The notes under the pieces are model-generated. The model made no database searches. It was not told the DNA's origin and worked only from the letters and a program-made list of their open reading frames with translations. A program made the translations under genes and the position numbers. This document shows, piece by piece, positions 1-10,015 of a stretch of DNA of 64,000 bases (within the stretch, counting starts at the first letter, position 1; each line of letters begins with the position of its first letter). Origin of the DNA: Enterobacter sichuanensis (lineage in GTDB: Bacteria; Pseudomonadota; Gammaproteobacteria; Enterobacterales; Enterobacteriaceae); NCBI RefSeq assembly GCF_002939185.1, contig NZ_POVL01000019.1:1-64000 (forward strand). The letters are read 5' to 3'.

Positions 1-1074
1 AGCCGCTTCGGTTTCCGCGTCGAAGAAATGGCACTTATTCATATCGAACTGAATACCGATATTATCCCCTGCGGCATAATCATTCGCGGCTCCTGCGCGG
101 ACAACCAGCTCATGTCCGCCGACGGTGGCATAGAGCATAAATTCCGCGCCAGTGAGTTCAGCCACGCTGACTTTCGCCGCTATGTCGTCATCACGGTTCT
201 GCAGGGTCAGGATATCTTCCGGGCGGATGCCAAACACCACCGCTTTACGCTGATACCCCGCGTGATTCAGAGCCGCAAGCATCTCCTGCGGGATTTCCAG
301 GCGCAGGGTTTCCGTGACGAAATAACGATCGTCTAACGCGCCGCGAATAAAATTCATGGCAGGCGAGCCAATGAAACCTGCAACAAACATATTCGCCGGT
401 TCGTTATAAACCTGCTTTGGTGCCCCCACCTGCTGAATAATGCCGTCCTTCAGGATGACGATGCGGGTGGCCATCGTCATCGCTTCCGTCTGATCGTGGG
501 TCACGTAAATCATCGTGGTGTTGAGCTTCTGATGCAGCTTGCTGATTTCCGCTCGCATCTGCACGCGAAGCTTGGCATCGAGGTTGGATAACGGCTCATC
601 CATCAGGAAGACACCCGCTTCACGCACAATCGCCCTGCCTAACGCCACGCGCTGGCGCTGTCCCCCCGACAATGCGCCTGGTTTACGCTTCAGGTATTCA
701 CGCAACCCCAATATTTGAGCCGCCCAGTTAACCCGTTCCTCAATGATCGCCGGGGCGATTTTTTGCATTTTCAGGCCAAACGCCATGTTGTCGTAGACGG
801 TCATATGCGGATACAGCGCATAGTTCTGGAAAACCATGGCAATATCGCGGGATTTGGCCGGCACGTCGTTCATGCAAACGCCATCAATTACCAGTTCCCC
901 GGCGGAGATCTCTTCCAGTCCCGCAATCATGCGCAGCGTCGTCGACTTGCCACAACCTGACGGACCGACGAAAACGATAAACTCTTTGTCCTCTATGTCG
1001 AGATTGAAATCCTTTACCACATGAACCTGGTTATCATAGATTTTCTGGATATGTTTCAGAGACAATTGCGCCAT
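1..1074 (-). CDS. ycjV: Sugar ABC transporter ATP-binding protein YcjV (3' end cut by window edge)
   Basis: MalK/UgpC-type ATPase that would energise the YcjNOP sugar importer at the cytoplasmic face. The reverse-strand frame is open over all 358 codons from the ATG at 1074 to the window edge. It shows Walker A (GPSGCGKSTT), Q-loop (VFQNYALYPHM), signature (LSGGQRQRVALGRA), Walker B (FLMDEPLSNLD) and H-loop (VTHDQTEAM). The last visible residues (FFDAETEAA) look like the natural C-terminus, so the stop is probably just outside the window. It lies 13 bp after ycjU and is likely the last visible gene of the ycj operon. The K-12 copy is reported as disrupted; this one has no frameshift in the visible part. 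Confidence 0.9.
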   Translation of the reverse strand, partial: MAQLSLKHIQKIYDNQVHVVKDFNLDIEDKEFIVFVGPSGCGKSTTLRMIAGLEEISAGELVIDGVCMNDVPAKSRDIAMVFQNYALYPHMTVYDNMAFGLKMQKIAPAIIEERVNWAAQILGLREYLKRKPGALSGGQRQRVALGRAIVREAGVFLMDEPLSNLDAKLRVQMRAEISKLHQKLNTTMIYVTHDQTEAMTMATRIVILKDGIIQQVGAPKQVYNEPANMFVAGFIGSPAMNFIRGALDDRYFVTETLRLEIPQEMLAALNHAGYQRKAVVFGIRPEDILTLQNRDDDIAAKVSVAELTGAEFMLYATVGGHELVVRAGAANDYAAGDNIGIQFDMNKCHFFDAETEAA

Positions 1075-1087
1075 TGTTAATTCCTTA

Positions 1088-1753
1088 TCAATACGTCCGG
1101 GATGCCCAGAAATCGGTCAGGCATTTCCAGGTCAGTTCCCGCGTTGAATGAAGTTGTAATCCCGCATGGTGCAGGCCCGATCCAATCCCAACCGATAGCA
1201 TTCCCGCGGCGTTGATCGCCTCAACGCCTGCGGGGGCATCTTCAATACCGATGGCCGATTCAGGACGAACCCCCAGACCAGCGCAGGCGGCGAGGAAGAT
1301 CTCCGGGTCAGGTTTCGAACAGACAATGAGGGAGGCATCGGCACAAAAATCAAAGGCGTCCTCAATGCCGAGCGCCGCCAGTATGCGGGGCGCATTCAGG
1401 GAAACGGAGGCGAGCCCAATTTTGACCTTCGCCGCACGTATCTCCTCCAGCACCTCGCGGATGCCCGGCAGCAGCGACGCCTCGGTCAACGACGCCAGAG
1501 ACGCGACGTAGAGCGCATTTTTCTTACCCGCCAGCGCCAGGCACTGTTTGTCGTCGAATGCCCCCTCTTTTGAACCGTGTCGCAGGATCCGCTGCAGGGA
1601 TTCCATGCGGCTAATTCCCTTCAACTCCTCGTTAAACACCTCGTCGATGGCAATGCCAATCTCCTGCGCTACCGCGCGCCAGGCGAGGAAGTGCAGATGC
1701 GCGGTATCGGTGATGACGCCGTCAAGATCGAAAACAACAGCTTCAGGCTTCAT
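1088..1753 (-). CDS. ycjU: Beta-phosphoglucomutase YcjU (PgmB)
   Basis: Converts beta-D-glucose 1-phosphate, the product of the neighbouring kojibiose phosphorylase, into glucose 6-phosphate. It is a HAD-superfamily protein with the catalytic DLDGVITD motif at residues 9-16 (nucleophile D9, acid/base D11), a LASVS motif II, and the SKPDPEIF and GIEDA loops. The start at 1753 gives 221 residues with an N-terminus like E. coli YcjU, and GGAGG stands 7 bases upstream. A longer in-frame ATG at 1780 lacks this support and would sit inside a probable operator. The gene overlaps the end of ycjT by 11 bp, which suggests translational coupling. Confidence 0.93.
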   Translation of the reverse strand: MKPEAVVFDLDGVITDTAHLHFLAWRAVAQEIGIAIDEVFNEELKGISRMESLQRILRHGSKEGAFDDKQCLALAGKKNALYVASLASLTEASLLPGIREVLEEIRAAKVKIGLASVSLNAPRILAALGIEDAFDFCADASLIVCSKPDPEIFLAACAGLGVRPESAIGIEDAPAGVEAINAAGMLSVGIGSGLHHAGLQLHSTRELTWKCLTDFWASRTY

Positions 1754-4022
1754 GGCTGGCCTCCGTGGTAGCGGTCCCATTATCAGGCGTAAGAAAATCC
1801 CTTAAGGAGAGTGCCTGCCGCTCCGTGACGCACACCGTTTTTCCCCAGAGGGTTAACGTGACGGGTGCGGTGGTATCGATTGTTAGCACGTCTTTTTCAA
1901 AGGCGAAGCGCATGCGCGCGTTCCGCCAGCGCAGCGGAAAAGCAAGTTTGCGCCAGTGAGCGGGCAGCTTCGGAGCAAGATGCAGTTCCCCTTCTACAAT
2001 CTGCATACCGGCAAATCCCTGAATCACGCCGGACCAGATTGCGCCGGTGGCGGCAGCGTGAATGCCGTCGTCGCTGCTGTGGGGATCGTCTCCCAGGTCA
2101 ATGGCGACACCAGCACGCCAGAAAGCATAGGCTCCTTCCGTATCGCCGCAACGGGCCGTCACAATGCCGTGAATGGCCTTGCTCAGCGAAGAGTCATGGA
2201 TCGTACGAGGCTCGTAGAACGCCAGGTTGGCGGCACATTGCTGCGGCGTAAACCGTTCGGGCAACAGGTAGTTAAGCATCACAACATCGGCCTGCTTAAG
2301 GATCTGCATCTCATTCACTTCCGCGCGGGAGTAATCGAGCAGAATGGTCTGCTTCCCCGCTTTCGCTTTATAACGGCTCAAATCGATAGCCGGTTTCGCC
2401 ATGAAGGTGTCATCCTGTGGGATCACTCCGTCTGCATCGGCTTCCGGTAGCCATAATCTCGCCAGAAACCGGGTGGCATTCTCCGTAAAACGCGTATCTT
2501 CACGCCCAAACATGGTCATAAACCGGCATGCACTGGCGACATTGTGCCAGGCCAGATAGTTGGTGTAGGCGTTATTGTTCACGTGTTCCGTGTATTCGTC
2601 CGGTCCGATCACGTCATGGATTTCCAGACGCCCCTTCACTTCCGTTGCACGCCCCATCCAGAACGCGGCGGTTTCCATCAGCAACGTCAGCCCTTCTTTG
2701 CGCATGAAGGCATCGTCCTGCGTTGCCTGCCAGTAGGCGACCACGGCCCAGGCAATGTCCGCCACGATATGGTGTTCAGCCAGCGCGGAGGCCACCTTCT
2801 GGCGCGTGCCCGTTCGGATGTTGATGGCGGCAAACTCCGGCGTCTCTTCCTGACCACTTGCCGCACTCTCCCAGGGGAACAGCGCGCCCGGCCAGCCGTT
2901 GCGACGGGCTTTTTCCCGGGCGCCGGCCAGGTTAAGCCATCGATAGCGCAGCAGGCTCCGGGCGATCTGCGGACGGGTAAAAAGATGGAAAGGCAGCAGG
3001 AAAATTTCCGTATCCCAGAAGACGTGGCCTTTATACCCCTCTCCCGTCAACCCTTTTGCGGCAATGCTGCTTCGCTCATTATGAGCGGGAGTCATGGCGG
3101 TCAGATGCCAGACGGCATAGTCCAGCGCCATCTGATCCTCACTTTCCGTCGAGTCCACCTCTACCCGGGCGTCGCGCCAGACCTCTTCCCAGACACACGC
3201 AGAGCTTTCCAGCAGCGCGGCATAGCCCCTCGCCGCACACACTTTGATATCCGCCAGCGCGCTGCGTGCAAACGACGCCTGCGGCAGGGCTTTATCGCTG
3301 CGGTGAGCAACCCAGACAAGTTTATCCAGCGTGACAGTGTCACCCTGAGCAACCATCAGTGAATAGTGCGCCAGCAACCGACGATTTTTGGCGGTGAAGC
3401 AGCTATCGCTGTTTGCTGACAGCTGACAAAACGCCGAGATGACAACCTCAGAGCCCCGATCCTGCGTTTCATAGATACCCTGCAGGTAATGCTGGTCAAA
3501 CACCCTGACCGACATTTCATCCAGATGCTGTCTTCCGCTGTTGGTTTGCGTCGCATCAATGCCGGTGTTCAGCACGACCTGCGAGTCGGCATCAAGCGGC
3601 GTAATCGAGAATTGCATCGCCGCTAACGGCAACTGATCCAGCGAGACGAAACGGCGGCTCTCCAGACGGTAGCGTTTTCCGTTGGGCGAGCGCCAGACGA
3701 CGCTGCGCCGGAGTTCGCCATTGGCAAACGCCAGCTCGCGTTGCCACGCGAGGATCTCGCCTGAAAGCAGCGTAAAATTCACCCCATCCAGTTCAATATC
3801 CATACCGGTGATATCTGGCAGGTTGATCAGTTCCGTGGTCTCGTGACGACCCGCCTGATGATAAAGTCCGGCAAGATACATGCCTCTGGTTTGCAGGGTG
3901 TACTCTTCTTCATGCGTCGCGCGGATCCCCATGTAGCCATTACCGCAGGCCATGATGGAGGCGTATTTATTCAGGCTGTGGGGACAAAAGCCCGGATCGG
4001 TTAACACAGAGACGTTTAGCAT
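1743..4022 (-). CDS. ycjT: Kojibiose phosphorylase YcjT (GH65)
   Basis: Phosphorolyses kojibiose (alpha-1,2-glucobiose) to glucose plus beta-glucose 1-phosphate, the activity shown for E. coli YcjT. The protein has 759 residues (about 755 in E. coli): an N-terminal beta-sandwich domain followed by the (alpha/alpha)6 catalytic barrel. The GH65 general-acid motif [12 protein letters not shown] carries E476, and a WDTEIF segment lies near residue 336. It overlaps ycjS by 7 bp and ycjU by 11 bp, fitting one transcript in which the product is passed to YcjU. Its extreme 3' end contains a candidate operator. Confidence 0.93.
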   Translation of the reverse strand: MLNVSVLTDPGFCPHSLNKYASIMACGNGYMGIRATHEEEYTLQTRGMYLAGLYHQAGRHETTELINLPDITGMDIELDGVNFTLLSGEILAWQRELAFANGELRRSVVWRSPNGKRYRLESRRFVSLDQLPLAAMQFSITPLDADSQVVLNTGIDATQTNSGRQHLDEMSVRVFDQHYLQGIYETQDRGSEVVISAFCQLSANSDSCFTAKNRRLLAHYSLMVAQGDTVTLDKLVWVAHRSDKALPQASFARSALADIKVCAARGYAALLESSACVWEEVWRDARVEVDSTESEDQMALDYAVWHLTAMTPAHNERSSIAAKGLTGEGYKGHVFWDTEIFLLPFHLFTRPQIARSLLRYRWLNLAGAREKARRNGWPGALFPWESAASGQEETPEFAAINIRTGTRQKVASALAEHHIVADIAWAVVAYWQATQDDAFMRKEGLTLLMETAAFWMGRATEVKGRLEIHDVIGPDEYTEHVNNNAYTNYLAWHNVASACRFMTMFGREDTRFTENATRFLARLWLPEADADGVIPQDDTFMAKPAIDLSRYKAKAGKQTILLDYSRAEVNEMQILKQADVVMLNYLLPERFTPQQCAANLAFYEPRTIHDSSLSKAIHGIVTARCGDTEGAYAFWRAGVAIDLGDDPHSSDDGIHAAATGAIWSGVIQGFAGMQIVEGELHLAPKLPAHWRKLAFPLRWRNARMRFAFEKDVLTIDTTAPVTLTLWGKTVCVTERQALSLRDFLTPDNGTATTEASHEA
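1766..1779. promoter_or_regulatory. Candidate LacI-family (YcjW-type) operator before ycjU
   Basis: TGGTAGCGGTCCCA is an imperfect palindrome with central CG, matching the TGGxAxCGxTxCCA pattern of LacI-family operators. The same 14 bases occur at 11713-11726 before ycjM. The site lies in the last codons of ycjT, 12 bp upstream of the ycjU start. The E. coli operon is controlled by the LacI-type regulator YcjW, so assignment to YcjW is inference; ycjW itself is outside the window. Confidence 0.5.
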
Positions 4023-5092
4023 AATGAGACGCTTTCCCCTGTTTCTGCCGACTCATACAGCGCGGCGACAAGCTGCTGGATAACCAGCCCCTGTTCTGCA
4101 TCTGCGATCGTTACGGGTTCCCCTAACACATGACGGACAAAGGCATCCATACTGCGTAAATGGCGCCGATCGTCCGCCTCTTCACGCTGTGTGAGGGTGT
4201 GTAAAACACCGGCGTCGTCGTGATAAATGTGGGCCGGGAAAAGCGTGGCACCCGCCTTCTCACCGCAGAATGTGACGTTCATGATCGACTGCTCACGGAT
4301 ATTCAGCGCAAACGAGGTGTCGAGACGCAGAATGCCGCCGTTGCAAAACTCAATGGTGCCGAACAGGGCATCTTCAACGGTAAACTGAGCGGGATCCCAC
4401 GTGCCAAACTGGCCGCTGCTTTTGCGGTTTCCCAGCCTCTGGAAGCTGTGCGCTGTCACCCGTTTAACCGCCGGGAACCCCAGCACGTACATCGCGGCAT
4501 CCAGCATATGGATACCAATATCAATCAGCGGTCCACCGCCCTGTAGCGATTTGTTGGTAAAGACGCCCCAGCCCGGCACCCCACAGCGCCGCAGCGCCTG
4601 CGCCGTGGTGAAATAAATTTCACCCAATGCGCCGTTCATCACGGCCTCACGCACCTGTTGCGTATCCAGCGCGAAACGATGGTGAAAATCATACGCCAGA
4701 ACTTTTCCCGCCTTACGCGCGGCGATGCGCATCTGGTCGGCCTCTTGTGGCGTCATGGCTGGCGGTTTTTCGCACATCACATGGCAGCCGGCTTCCAGCG
4801 CTGCCATCACGTGCTCAAAGTGAAACCGGTTAGGCGAACAGACGCTCACCACATCCGGCTTAACCGCTTCGAGCATCTCCCGCACATCCTGCCAGGCAGA
4901 GGGGATGGCATGACGTTCCGCAAACGCCTGTGCCTGTTCAGGGTGATTATCCATCACAGCCACCATCTGAACATCACTGCGTGTGGCGTAATACGAGGCA
5001 TGCACTTTTTCCGCGACCTGCCCGGCGCCAATAATGGCGACGCGCAGGCACGAAGGTGTAGAGGGACTCATCACGCTCGTCATCCTTAGCAT
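4016..5092 (-). CDS. ycjS: D-glucoside 3-dehydrogenase YcjS (Gfo/Idh/MocA family)
   Basis: NAD-dependent oxidation of D-glucosides to 3-keto-glucosides, working with YcjR and YcjQ, as shown for the E. coli enzymes. The Rossmann motif AIIGAGQVAEKVH lies near the N-terminus; the CEKPPA segment typical of Gfo/Idh/MocA oxidoreductases follows, then the GGPLIDIGIHMLD catalytic region. The start is uncertain. ATG 5092 overlaps the ycjR stop (ATGCTAA) but has no clear ribosome site. ATG 5071 has AAGGA about 11 bases upstream and gives 351 residues, the E. coli length. ATG 5083 abuts that AAGG and is unlikely. Confidence 0.9.
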   Translation of the reverse strand: MLRMTSVMSPSTPSCLRVAIIGAGQVAEKVHASYYATRSDVQMVAVMDNHPEQAQAFAERHAIPSAWQDVREMLEAVKPDVVSVCSPNRFHFEHVMAALEAGCHVMCEKPPAMTPQEADQMRIAARKAGKVLAYDFHHRFALDTQQVREAVMNGALGEIYFTTAQALRRCGVPGWGVFTNKSLQGGGPLIDIGIHMLDAAMYVLGFPAVKRVTAHSFQRLGNRKSSGQFGTWDPAQFTVEDALFGTIEFCNGGILRLDTSFALNIREQSIMNVTFCGEKAGATLFPAHIYHDDAGVLHTLTQREEADDRRHLRSMDAFVRHVLGEPVTIADAEQGLVIQQLVAALYESAETGESVSLC

Positions 5093-5874
5093 TCACGCAA
5101 ATAAGTGAGTGAGTCCTGGTACGCCTGAACCGGGTCGTCGGCACGAACACGGCATTCATACACCACATAGCCCTGATAATTATCCGCACGCAGCTGATCG
5201 AACAGGCTGGCAAAATCGAGGCTACCGCTTCCCGGCTGATAACGATGATTATCGGCAATATGGACGTGACCAAGCAGATCGCGGTTGCGATGCAGCGCCT
5301 CCGTCAGCGAATCTTCTTCGATATTCATATGGTAGAAATCGCCGATGATCTGTACGTGCTTCAGCGCGTTCTCTTCGATATAACGACGCGCGTCCGCCAG
5401 GGTATTGATCATGTGATCCTGATAGCGGTTCAGGGGTTCCAGGTAGACTGTTGTTCCGGTACGCCCCGCTACCTCATCCAGCCAGCGCAGCGAAGCACTC
5501 ACCGTTTTGCGGTCGCCTTCGAGGCTGCGTGGGGAGGTCATCGGTGGCAGGCGGAAGGTAAACATTCCCCAGGCTGCAGGCACGATAATGCCCTTGCCTC
5601 CTACCTCTGCCAGGGCCTCCAGAATACGTTCAATCTGTGTTAACCCGTTCAGCCGACGCTCTTCGATGAAGTCGCCAATCCAGCCATCGTATCCCCCACA
5701 TGCTGTCGTCACCGGCAGGCCAGTGGCGTTGATCGCGGCTTTTACCTCATCAAGGTTTTCTACCAGCAGTTTGCCGTCAATTTCATAGCCATCAAAACCC
5801 ATCGCTTTGATGTACTTGAACTTCTCCAGAATCGGGGTTGGGAAAAAGGCCTGGTTTTGGGTTGCGATTTTCAT
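5086..5874 (-). CDS. ycjR: 3-keto-glucoside 4-epimerase YcjR (TIM barrel)
   Basis: Sugar-phosphate isomerase/epimerase (AP-endonuclease-2-type TIM barrel), 262 residues. In E. coli it epimerises 3-keto-D-glucosides at C4, linking YcjS and YcjQ. Visible features are the N-terminal strand with FFPTPILEKF, a metal-site glutamate in VYLEPLNRY, GDFYHMNIEE, HVHIADNHR, and a final YECRVR segment, all typical metal-binding positions of this fold. The ATG at 5874 is preceded by AAGGAG. It lies 16 bp after ycjQ and overlaps ycjS by 7 bp. Confidence 0.92.
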   Translation of the reverse strand: MKIATQNQAFFPTPILEKFKYIKAMGFDGYEIDGKLLVENLDEVKAAINATGLPVTTACGGYDGWIGDFIEERRLNGLTQIERILEALAEVGGKGIIVPAAWGMFTFRLPPMTSPRSLEGDRKTVSASLRWLDEVAGRTGTTVYLEPLNRYQDHMINTLADARRYIEENALKHVQIIGDFYHMNIEEDSLTEALHRNRDLLGHVHIADNHRYQPGSGSLDFASLFDQLRADNYQGYVVYECRVRADDPVQAYQDSLTYLREC

Positions 5875-5890
5875 TGGTGCTCTCCTTTGC

Positions 5891-6943
5891 TTAAAAAGTG
5901 ACGCCCATTTTGATGCTCAGTTCAGGGTGCTGATCGACATACTGCATGTAGCTTTCAGCGCTGGTGGTAAAGGTGACAACCGGGTCGATCAGGTCCTCGC
6001 AGTTGAGATAACCGTTCATCAGCAGCTCCCAGCAGGTTTCCTCAATGCGTTTGCGGTTCCAGCGCGGGTAATCCGGATTGGGTTCGCTGCAGGCGCGCGA
6101 AAAGACGATCTTCGCGTTATTGAAATGTGCTTCGCGACCGAGGTTGAAGCCTTCTGCGAACGGTTTCGCGAAGGCGACGTAGGAGATAGTGCCGCCGTAG
6201 GCGAGTCCGCGTAGCGCAGACTGCAGTGCATCAGCAAAGCCGCTGGTTTCGATGATCACATCCGCACCCTGCTTCCCGGTCAGCTTTTTGATCTCCAGGC
6301 CGACGTCCGTACCGACTGGATTAAGGCAGTGGTCTGCCCCATGACGGCGGGCAATCTCGCAACGGTGGGCGATAGGATCGACACCGATGACGATTGACGC
6401 GCCGGCTTTTTTCGCCAGCTGGATCGCAATCTGGCCAATGGCCCCAAGCCCGACCACGACCACAAAATCCCCGACCCGTACGTTGGCATCGCGTACGCCG
6501 CTCATGGCGAACTGTGCCGGATCGTAGCAAACGGCGTTTTTCCAGGACGCGCCCTGCGGCATTTTACGCAGCTTGTAGTTATTGACCGCGTTAACAATGA
6601 CCGTCTCCTGCAGCGGCCCATAGCAGCATACGCTGTCGCCTGGCTGGTATTCCGTCACGTCAGCACCACATTCAATAATGTCGCCAACAATCATATTGCC
6701 CAGCTGGAACTTACCGAATTCGATCCCGCGGGCTGCACCGGCTTCACGCGGTGTGAACATCTGCCACTCCGCGTTGAACTCTTCATCAATAAACGGGCTT
6801 GCCGCGCGGAAATCCACAACTTCGGTTCCGTGTTTCGGTGCGCCAAAGCGGGCACGAATTTTCACTTCATGGACAGCAACCGGACGATCTTCATACTCCA
6901 CCAGCGCCGCCACACGAGGCGCCATTGCAACTAACTTTTTCAT
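5891..6943 (-). CDS. ycjQ: D-guloside 4-dehydrogenase YcjQ (zinc-type dehydrogenase)
   Basis: Medium-chain dehydrogenase/reductase family, 350 residues. The E. coli enzyme interconverts D-gulosides and 4-keto sugars at the far end of the YcjQRS pathway. It shows an N-terminal GroES-like domain, the nucleotide-binding motif VVGLGAIGQIAIQLAKKAGA, and VDPIAHRCEIARRHGAD for adenine-ribose binding. GGAGC lies before the ATG. It sits between the permease ycjP and ycjR in the same transcript. Confidence 0.92.
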   Translation of the reverse strand: MKKLVAMAPRVAALVEYEDRPVAVHEVKIRARFGAPKHGTEVVDFRAASPFIDEEFNAEWQMFTPREAGAARGIEFGKFQLGNMIVGDIIECGADVTEYQPGDSVCCYGPLQETVIVNAVNNYKLRKMPQGASWKNAVCYDPAQFAMSGVRDANVRVGDFVVVVGLGAIGQIAIQLAKKAGASIVIGVDPIAHRCEIARRHGADHCLNPVGTDVGLEIKKLTGKQGADVIIETSGFADALQSALRGLAYGGTISYVAFAKPFAEGFNLGREAHFNNAKIVFSRACSEPNPDYPRWNRKRIEETCWELLMNGYLNCEDLIDPVVTFTTSAESYMQYVDQHPELSIKMGVTF

Positions 6944-6974
6944 GACTTGCTCCTGGGAAAAAATACTAGCCGCC

Positions 6975-7817
6975 TCAGCCCTTAACGCCGCCGGCGGTCA
7001 AACCACTTTTAATAAAACGCTCTGACAATGCGTACATGATGACCACCGGAAGTGCCGTCACCAGCGATGCCGCCATCATGCGACCCCAGATATAATCTGG
7101 CGTGCTAAAGAGGGTGTTCAGCCCGACCGGCAGAGTGAAATTGCTGGCACTCGAGAGGAAAATGGAGGCAAACAGGTAGTCGTTCCACGCCACCATGAAG
7201 CAGTAGACAAAGACCGACACGAGACCGGAAATCGCCAGCGGCACGGTGATGCGAAAGATGATCTGCAGGCGATTCAGACCGTCCATCATCGCGGCCTCTT
7301 CTATTTCGTCCGGAATGGTGTCGAAATAGCTGCGCAGCATGAAGACGGCAGTGGGCAACGTCTGGGTCACCATGGTGACGATCAGCGCCAGGTCTGTGTC
7401 ATAAATGCCGAGCGCGGTGATGATTTTGAACAACGGTACGACCAGCAAAATCCCGGAGAACATGTAGACGGTGTAGAAGCTCGCATTGATCGTCGCGCGT
7501 CCTTTAAAACGCAGTTTGGACAAAGCGTAAGCCCCGAGCGTACCGAGAAATACGGCAATCACCGATGAGATCAATGACACCACCATGCTGTTTCTGAAGT
7601 AGTCCACAAACGGGAAAATCAGCGGGTTGAAAATGTCGACGTAATGCTGCAACGTCCACTCCTGCGGCAATATGGTCGGGTGCAGGGATATCGCCTCTTT
7701 TGCGCTTTTGAACGACGTCATCAACATCACGAAAAACGGGAACAGTGTGATGACAAGAAACAGCAGCAGCCCCAGATAAAAACCAATACGGCCCAGTACG
7801 CGTTTATTTGTTGCCAT
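6975..7817 (-). CDS. ycjP: Sugar ABC transporter permease YcjP
   Basis: MalG-type inner-membrane permease of the ycj importer, 280 residues with about six membrane segments. The cytoplasmic EAA loop for ATPase docking is visible as EEAAMMDGLNRLQIIFRITVP. It overlaps ycjO by 14 bp, as is usual for paired permeases. The substrate is inferred to be a glucoside or glucosyl-disaccharide from the catabolic genes in the operon; the protein sequence alone does not show this. Confidence 0.92.
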   Translation of the reverse strand: MATNKRVLGRIGFYLGLLLFLVITLFPFFVMLMTSFKSAKEAISLHPTILPQEWTLQHYVDIFNPLIFPFVDYFRNSMVVSLISSVIAVFLGTLGAYALSKLRFKGRATINASFYTVYMFSGILLVVPLFKIITALGIYDTDLALIVTMVTQTLPTAVFMLRSYFDTIPDEIEEAAMMDGLNRLQIIFRITVPLAISGLVSVFVYCFMVAWNDYLFASIFLSSASNFTLPVGLNTLFSTPDYIWGRMMAASLVTALPVVIMYALSERFIKSGLTAGGVKG

Positions 7818-8685
7818 TGAGGTTTACCCTTTTTCTGGTCAGCAGGATCACCGCGAAGATGATCACGAACAGCACGACAGAGATCGCGGCTGCTTTACCC
7901 AAATCATTGAAAGCGAAAGCCGTTTTGTAGAGATAGACGCCCAAAATATCGACCTTGGTCGTCAGCAGGTAGACATCCGCGAACATGTAGAACATCCAGA
8001 TAGTGCGGAGCGTGACCACCGTCGCCAGCACCGGCATAATCGCGGGCAGCGTGACGATACGAAAACGCTGCCAGGCATTGGCACCGTCCATTTCCGCTGC
8101 TTCATACAGCGATTTATCAATGGTCTGTAAAATCGCGAGAAACGAAATGAACGCGTACGGGAAGTAACGCCAGATGGCGAACAACACTACCAGCACAAAA
8201 CTGCTGCCTGGATTGTCGAACCACAGCGGCGCCTGGTCATACAGATGCAGCAGATCAACACCCAGATAGTTCACAATCCCGTAGCCATTGTTGAACATGT
8301 ATTTCCAGGCAAACACCAGCGATATGGACGGGGTGACATAGGACAAAATCACCAGCGAACGGGCTGTTTTGCGCAAGCGAAACTCGCGGTTAAAGAAAAG
8401 GGCAACGGCCAGCCCCAGCACCGTACTCCCCATCACAACCAGTGCGGTGTACCAGAACGTCATCCACAGCGAATGCCAGAAAGCGGCATCACTGAGAATG
8501 CGAATGTAATTGTCCAGTCCGACAAACACGGCGCTGATGCGCGGGTTAAGCGGCAAACGTAAAAAGCTGATTTCAATGTTGGAAATCATCGGCCAGGCCA
8601 CCAGGCCCCCCAGCAAAATCAGGCTGGGGGCCAACAGCAGCATGGCGAAAGGCATATCTGAACGACCAGAAAACAACGTCTTCAT
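7804..8685 (-). CDS. ycjO: Sugar ABC transporter permease YcjO
   Basis: MalF-type partner permease, 293 residues from the ATG at 8685, the E. coli length. That ATG is preceded by GGAAGGAAATT; a longer in-frame start at 8700 is not supported. The EAA loop reads YEAAEMDGANAWQRFRIVTLP, and six hydrophobic segments are visible. It is placed 22 bp after the binding-protein gene ycjN. Confidence 0.92.
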   Translation of the reverse strand: MKTLFSGRSDMPFAMLLLAPSLILLGGLVAWPMISNIEISFLRLPLNPRISAVFVGLDNYIRILSDAAFWHSLWMTFWYTALVVMGSTVLGLAVALFFNREFRLRKTARSLVILSYVTPSISLVFAWKYMFNNGYGIVNYLGVDLLHLYDQAPLWFDNPGSSFVLVVLFAIWRYFPYAFISFLAILQTIDKSLYEAAEMDGANAWQRFRIVTLPAIMPVLATVVTLRTIWMFYMFADVYLLTTKVDILGVYLYKTAFAFNDLGKAAAISVVLFVIIFAVILLTRKRVNLNGNK

Positions 8686-8707
8686 AATTTCCTTCCGCAA
8701 AGCGCTC

Positions 8708-10000
8708 CTATCGTTGTGACATCAGGTCAGTCAGTTGCTTCTGGCTGCTGCTCAACGTCGCGCGGAGATCGTGTTGCCCCACCGTGACGTTATGCACCAT
8801 GGAACTGATAATCCCGGACCCCGTCACATCCCCCATGCGAGTGAAGTTTTTGTCCCCCACTGCGCCAAACACCTGGACATTCGGGAACTGCGCGATCAGT
8901 TCGTAAGGCAGTTGCCCAAAGGCTTTGATCACATCATTGTTTTTCCAGGTATCGGTGCCGACGACCAGTTTGTTCACCGGCAATGCCGCGCCGGGCGACA
9001 TCATTACCCAGTCCGTTGCCTGTTGAGCCTGTTCCATCCAGGTGACAAACTTCTCTGCGGCTTTCGTTTCGTCTTCAGTCTGACCGGCGGTGATCGTCAG
9101 GGAGGTGACCATGCCGTAGACGGCAGACGATTTTTCTGTTGGCACAACAAAGCCGAGGTTGGCCGGGTTTCCGTCTTTAAAGACCGCCGGCAGGATGTAG
9201 GTGGAGTAAACGGCCATGGGGGCAGAACCGTTCATGAAGGCATCTTTGATCTCCATGACATCGTTTGAGCCAGGCATGGTGTTCGCGGCCAGCGCTTTAT
9301 AAAACGCCAGAGCGCCCGCCATTTCAGGGGTATCGATATTAATATTCCCTTTTGCATCAAAAACGTTCGCGCCACCGGAAAGTGCAAACTGAGAGAATGC
9401 CTGCTCGGTCATCACGCTTTCTGCGGTTGGCAGCGCAATGCCGTAATGTTTCCTGGCCGGGTCGTTCAGGCGCTGGCTGGCGTTAAGCAGCTGTTTCCAG
9501 TTATGCGGCTCGTCAATACCCGCCGCGGCAAGCACATCTTTGTGGTACCAGACACCGGACAACCAGGCGCTGATCGGCACCCCCGTCCATGCAGAACCGT
9601 CTTCCGTACGAACAACGCGCAAGATGCCGTCATAGAAGGTGTTTTCACCGACCGCCTTGATGGCATCGCCGATCGCCTTGCGATCCAGCAGTTGTTCCTT
9701 GTCCATCACCTTCGCGTAGTCGTGGCTGACTTCAATCACCTCAGGCAGTGCGCCGGTTCTGGCCAGCGTAATCACTTTGGTGTTATAGGCATCTTCTTCT
9801 ACCGGCACCTGTTTTACGGTAATGCCAGGGTTCTCTTGCTCGAATTTTTCGATCAGTTTCGTAATAACCGCCTGACGCTCCTGCTCAACCGACGAGTGCA
9901 TAAACTCGATGGTGACAGCAGACGGTTTGTCATCCTTGCACCCTGATAACAAGGCGCACGAAACCAGTGCTGAGATCAGCACAATTCGGGGCATTTTCAT
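8708..10000 (-). CDS. ycjN: Sugar-binding lipoprotein YcjN
   Basis: Extracellular solute-binding protein family 1 (MalE-like), 430 residues, the ligand-capture component of the ycj importer. The N-terminus is a lipoprotein signal ending in the lipobox LLSGC (Cys21), so it should be lipid-anchored in the periplasm. The family pattern (IEFMHSSVEQERQAVITKL at the mature start, PTAESVMTEQAFSQFA in the middle) matches E. coli YcjN. It lies 15 bp after ycjM; the ligand is not known from sequence. Confidence 0.92.
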   Translation of the reverse strand: MKMPRIVLISALVSCALLSGCKDDKPSAVTIEFMHSSVEQERQAVITKLIEKFEQENPGITVKQVPVEEDAYNTKVITLARTGALPEVIEVSHDYAKVMDKEQLLDRKAIGDAIKAVGENTFYDGILRVVRTEDGSAWTGVPISAWLSGVWYHKDVLAAAGIDEPHNWKQLLNASQRLNDPARKHYGIALPTAESVMTEQAFSQFALSGGANVFDAKGNINIDTPEMAGALAFYKALAANTMPGSNDVMEIKDAFMNGSAPMAVYSTYILPAVFKDGNPANLGFVVPTEKSSAVYGMVTSLTITAGQTEDETKAAEKFVTWMEQAQQATDWVMMSPGAALPVNKLVVGTDTWKNNDVIKAFGQLPYELIAQFPNVQVFGAVGDKNFTRMGDVTGSGIISSMVHNVTVGQHDLRATLSSSQKQLTDLMSQR

Positions 10001-10015
10001 GTTTAAGGTCCTTTT

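Noticed and set aside
1780-1780. Upstream start for ycjU ([10 protein letters not shown])
   Set aside because: No ribosome site and not conserved; GGAGG supports 1753.
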